Assembly: GCA_031293105.1 (NCBI GenBank)
Contig: JAUMSA010000131.1
Coordinates: 1 to 7,441 of the forward strand
Direction of reading: 5' to 3'
DNA from: Butyricicoccus sp.
Lineage (GTDB): Bacteria > Bacillota > Clostridia > Oscillospirales > Butyricicoccaceae
Length of the DNA stretch: 7,441 nt
Below are positions 5,946 through 7,441 of the stretch, in pieces. Below the pieces are notes generated by a model. The model had not been told where the DNA came from and searched no databases. It saw only the letters and a program-made list of their open reading frames with translations. The translations under genes and the position numbers were made by a program. The stretch's first letter is position 1. The number at the start of each line of letters is the position of its first letter.

Positions 5946-5971
5946 GCCTGTTTCCCGGACGGGCTTCAGGC
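5946..5971 (-). other. Stem-loop at the end of the hydro-lyase gene, not a terminator
   Basis: On the minus strand GCCTG (5971-5967) pairs with CAGGC (5950-5946), and an inner CCCG/CGGG pair extends it. The left arm includes the stop codon of the upstream gene. There is no U-run after it (GAGACAATAG follows), so transcription probably continues into the hydrogenase gene. It could mark an RNA processing or stability site. Confidence 0.4.
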
Positions 5972-6526
5972 GTTTTGCGCTTTGTACTTGGCCACGCCAT
6001 CCTCATAGAGGTTGCCGCCCACGCAGTCCATGGACACAATGGCGGTAAACCCTTCGACGGTCAGCCGCTTGACCGATTCACAGCCCAAGTCGTCGTAGGC
6101 GACCACTTCCAAGCCCTTGATTGAGTCGGCTTTGACCGCGCCCGCGCCGCCGATGGCCACCATATAGACCGCGCCGTTGCGGCGCATAGCGTCCACTACT
6201 GCGGGGCCGCGCACACCCTTGCCGATCATGCAGCACAGGCCGGCGTCGAGCAGCGCCGGGGCATAGGGGTCCATCCGGCCCGAAGTAGTCGGGCCGACCG
6301 AGCCGATCACCTGGCCGGGCTTGGCCGGGGTCGGGCCTGCATAATAGACGGCTGCGCCGGCCAAATTAAATGGCAGGGGGGTGCCCTCCTGCATGGCGGT
6401 CACGATGCGCTTGTGCGCGGCATCGCGCGCCGTATATAAGGTGCCGGTCAGGGTCACGGTATCGCCCGCGCGCAGCTTGGGCGCCATGGCCTTGAGGTCA
6501 TCGGTATGTAAATCATAATGTGCCAT
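5966..6526 (-). CDS. Beta subunit of a class I (Fe-S) fumarate hydratase/tartrate dehydratase-type hydro-lyase
   Basis: The 186-residue product matches the beta subunit of two-subunit Fe-S hydro-lyases in size and motifs. Visible are GDTVTLTGTLYTARDAAHKR (residues 21-40), GPTTSGRMDPYAP (78-90) and LEVVAYDDLGCESVKRL (139-155), all hallmarks of the fumarase C-terminal family. Such enzymes interconvert fumarate and L-malate (or dehydrate tartrate); the beta chain supplies part of the active site while the alpha chain carries the oxygen-sensitive [4Fe-4S] cluster. The ATG at 6526 was chosen because GGAGGG precedes it by 8 nt; an ATG at 6571 would add 15 unlikely residues. The start overlaps the end of the DivIVA-like gene by 14 nt. 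No alpha subunit gene lies on either side, which is unusual since the two are normally adjacent. It must either find its partner elsewhere in the genome or do something different. The exact substrate is undetermined. Confidence 0.85.
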   Translation of the reverse strand: MAHYDLHTDDLKAMAPKLRAGDTVTLTGTLYTARDAAHKRIVTAMQEGTPLPFNLAGAAVYYAGPTPAKPGQVIGSVGPTTSGRMDPYAPALLDAGLCCMIGKGVRGPAVVDAMRRNGAVYMVAIGGAGAVKADSIKGLEVVAYDDLGCESVKRLTVEGFTAIVSMDCVGGNLYEDGVAKYKAQNA

Positions 6527-7292
6527 TGGGAGTCCCTCCATTGCGCGCCGGTTTGACGCTTCGCAGTACATCGTCTAAGGCGGTATGCCGTTCGGGCGCC
6601 GGGGCCGGCGGATTTTTTTCGTCCGGCGTTTCCGGGTCGCTGCCCAGCCGGTTTAGGATTTCTTCGGTGCGGCGGCGCGCCTCATCGGCGGCCTGCTGGG
6701 TGCGGCGCAGGGTGTTGCTGTACTCCTGCCGCGTGTGTTCGAGTTCGCGTTTCATGGCCTCGATGCGGCGTTCGGCATCGGCTTCGATCTCGGCCGCATG
6801 CTTTTGCGCCTGCTCTTCGAGCTCCTGTGCGCGCCGGTGGGCACACAGCTCAATCTCGGCCAGATGGTCACGGGCAGCCGTATATTCGTCCGACCGCGCT
6901 TGCAGCTTTTTATTTTCCTCCCGCAGGCGGGCACACTCGCTTTCGAGCGCCTTATACTGCGTGTGCAGCTCCTCGTAACATTCGTTTTGAACCGAGGCCT
7001 CCTCGCCCGCCATCACCAACGAGCGGTCGCGCTCGTCTACGTCGGCCTTGGCCTTGTCCAGCTCCCGAGTCATCTCGCCCAGACGCTCGAGCAGTCCAGC
7101 GTTTTTCTCCGTCAGTTCGGCCACCTGAGCGGCCTGGGCCTTGGCGTCCTGCTCGGCCCGCTCCAGCTGCCCCTTTAATTCTGCAATTTCCTGCGCATGT
7201 TTTTGCGCGGCCTCTTCGATATATTTGAGCACGTCGTCACGCTGAAATCCGCCGACAACCGCACTGCGAAAGCCGATCTCCAGATCGTCCAT
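6513..7292 (-). CDS. DivIVA-like coiled-coil protein
   Basis: The 259-residue protein begins MDDLEIGFRSAVVGGFQRDDVLKYIEE. The segment F-x(4,6)-GGF-x-x-D-D-V-x-x-Y-I-E is the short N-terminal, membrane-curvature-binding motif style of Clostridial DivIVA-type proteins. Residues about 23-215 are almost pure Glu/Lys/Arg/Ala/Leu heptad-like sequence, a long coiled coil, and the last 45 residues are a Pro/charged, probably disordered tail. DivIVA relatives gather at division sites and cell poles and recruit partners for growth or septum placement; which role applies here is not visible. I chose the ATG at 7292, preceded by AAGGAGG 7 nt upstream, over an ATG at 7373, which would place 27 residues over the promoter. 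It heads a cluster with the hydro-lyase beta gene (14-nt overlap) and perhaps the hydrogenase, a strange partnership. Generic coiled-coil composition makes homology calls easy to overstate. Confidence 0.75.
   Translation of the reverse strand: MDDLEIGFRSAVVGGFQRDDVLKYIEEAAQKHAQEIAELKGQLERAEQDAKAQAAQVAELTEKNAGLLERLGEMTRELDKAKADVDERDRSLVMAGEEASVQNECYEELHTQYKALESECARLREENKKLQARSDEYTAARDHLAEIELCAHRRAQELEEQAQKHAAEIEADAERRIEAMKRELEHTRQEYSNTLRRTQQAADEARRRTEEILNRLGSDPETPDEKNPPAPAPERHTALDDVLRSVKPARNGGTPNGTL
6527..6540 (-). promoter_or_regulatory. Shine-Dalgarno of the hydro-lyase gene inside a small hairpin
   Basis: On the minus strand GGAG (6539-6536) can pair with CTCC (6532-6529) around GGA, which places the Shine-Dalgarno bases in a four-base-pair stem two bases before the ATG. 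The preceding gene's coding region runs through it, so ribosomes finishing that gene could open it. Confidence 0.45.
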
Positions 7293-7305
7293 AGGAGGCC
7301 CTCCT
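7293..7305 (-). promoter_or_regulatory. Shine-Dalgarno of the DivIVA-like gene inside a small hairpin
   Basis: AGGAG (7305-7301) can pair perfectly with CTCCT (7297-7293) around GGC, and the stem ends directly against the ATG at 7292. The ribosome-binding site would be partly hidden in this fold. Confidence 0.5.
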
Positions 7306-7344
7306 TTTTCTGTCCCGGCTGTTTGTTTAATTTCTGTCAAACCT

Positions 7345-7373
7345 ATTATAACAACGCCCTGAGCTGTTGACAA
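7345..7373 (-). promoter_or_regulatory. Sigma-A promoter of the DivIVA-hydro-lyase-hydrogenase cluster
   Basis: On the minus strand TTGTCA (7373-7368) is followed by 17 bp and a perfect TATAAT (7350-7345), with TGT just before it as an extended -10. It gives a leader of about 45 nt before the start codon. No other strong promoter was found further into the cluster; the gap before the hydrogenase has only poor candidates. Confidence 0.8.
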
Positions 7374-7405
7374 GTGGCAATGGGCGAGAAAAAAAGCATT
7401 TTCCG

Positions 7406-7434
7406 TTGCATTCCTTGTGCATGCGTGCTATATT
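7406..7434 (+). promoter_or_regulatory. Divergent promoter reading out of the window
   Basis: TTGCAT (7406-7411), 17 bp, then TATATT (7429-7434), with TGC just before it as an extended -10. It points rightward, away from the DivIVA-like gene, and the predicted start site lies at or just beyond the window's edge, so its gene is not seen. Confidence 0.5.
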
Positions 7435-7441
7435 TATATGG

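Noticed and set aside
4220..6124. A 634-codon open frame on the plus strand, antisense to the hydrogenase and part of the hydro-lyase gene.
   Set aside because: It starts inside the HAD gene, crosses a strong terminator and several gene boundaries, has no ribosome site, and its protein has no recognisable domain. The minus-strand gene under it has clear catalytic motifs. Long antisense frames are expected in GC-rich DNA.

Overview
The window looks like chromosomal DNA from an anaerobic, fairly GC-rich member of the Clostridia (Firmicutes), most likely near the Oscillospiraceae/Ruminococcaceae. The reasons are strong purine-rich Shine-Dalgarno sites, sigma-A-type promoters with 17-bp spacers, a gut-Clostridia-style serine-rich lipoprotein, a DivIVA-like protein with a GGF(x)nDDVxxYIE start, and a soluble ferredoxin-domain [FeFe] hydrogenase. 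The family assignments come from motifs I can read; the taxonomic placement is inference.

Layout. Positions 1-92: the last codons of a plus-strand gene, probably an XRE-type helix-turn-helix regulator, and a perfect-palindrome terminator. Positions 91-777: a minus-strand lipoprotein gene of lower GC content than its neighbours, with its own promoter. Positions 804-2346: a terminator, a minus-strand MOP-superfamily polysaccharide flippase and its promoter. Positions 2288-2481: a divergent control region holding back-to-back promoters and two dyads. Positions 2482-3623: a plus-strand operon of a MarR-type regulator and a YczE/DUF6198-type membrane protein, joined by an ATGA overlap and closed by a terminator. 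Positions 3670-4435: a HAD-superfamily phosphatase/phosphomutase that probably starts at TTG, then a bidirectional terminator. Positions 4442-7373: a minus-strand cluster read in the order DivIVA-like coiled-coil protein, fumarase-type hydro-lyase beta subunit, [FeFe] hydrogenase. The last 68 bases hold a good promoter reading rightward out of the window.

How the genes may work together. MarR sits between the flippase and the YczE-like protein and is well placed to control both, as divergently encoded MarR proteins commonly control neighbouring membrane transport genes. The minus-strand cluster is the most curious part. A DivIVA-like gene overlaps the hydro-lyase beta gene by 14 nt, with no alpha (Fe-S) subunit gene beside it, and a hydrogenase whose H-cluster motifs depart from the classical ones follows 81 bp later without an obvious terminator between. 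Both upstream genes of this cluster have their Shine-Dalgarno sequence folded into a tiny hairpin that ends at, or one or two bases before, the ATG. I found no CRISPR array, rRNA, tRNA, insertion sequence or phage gene, and no stretch over 300 bases without a gene.
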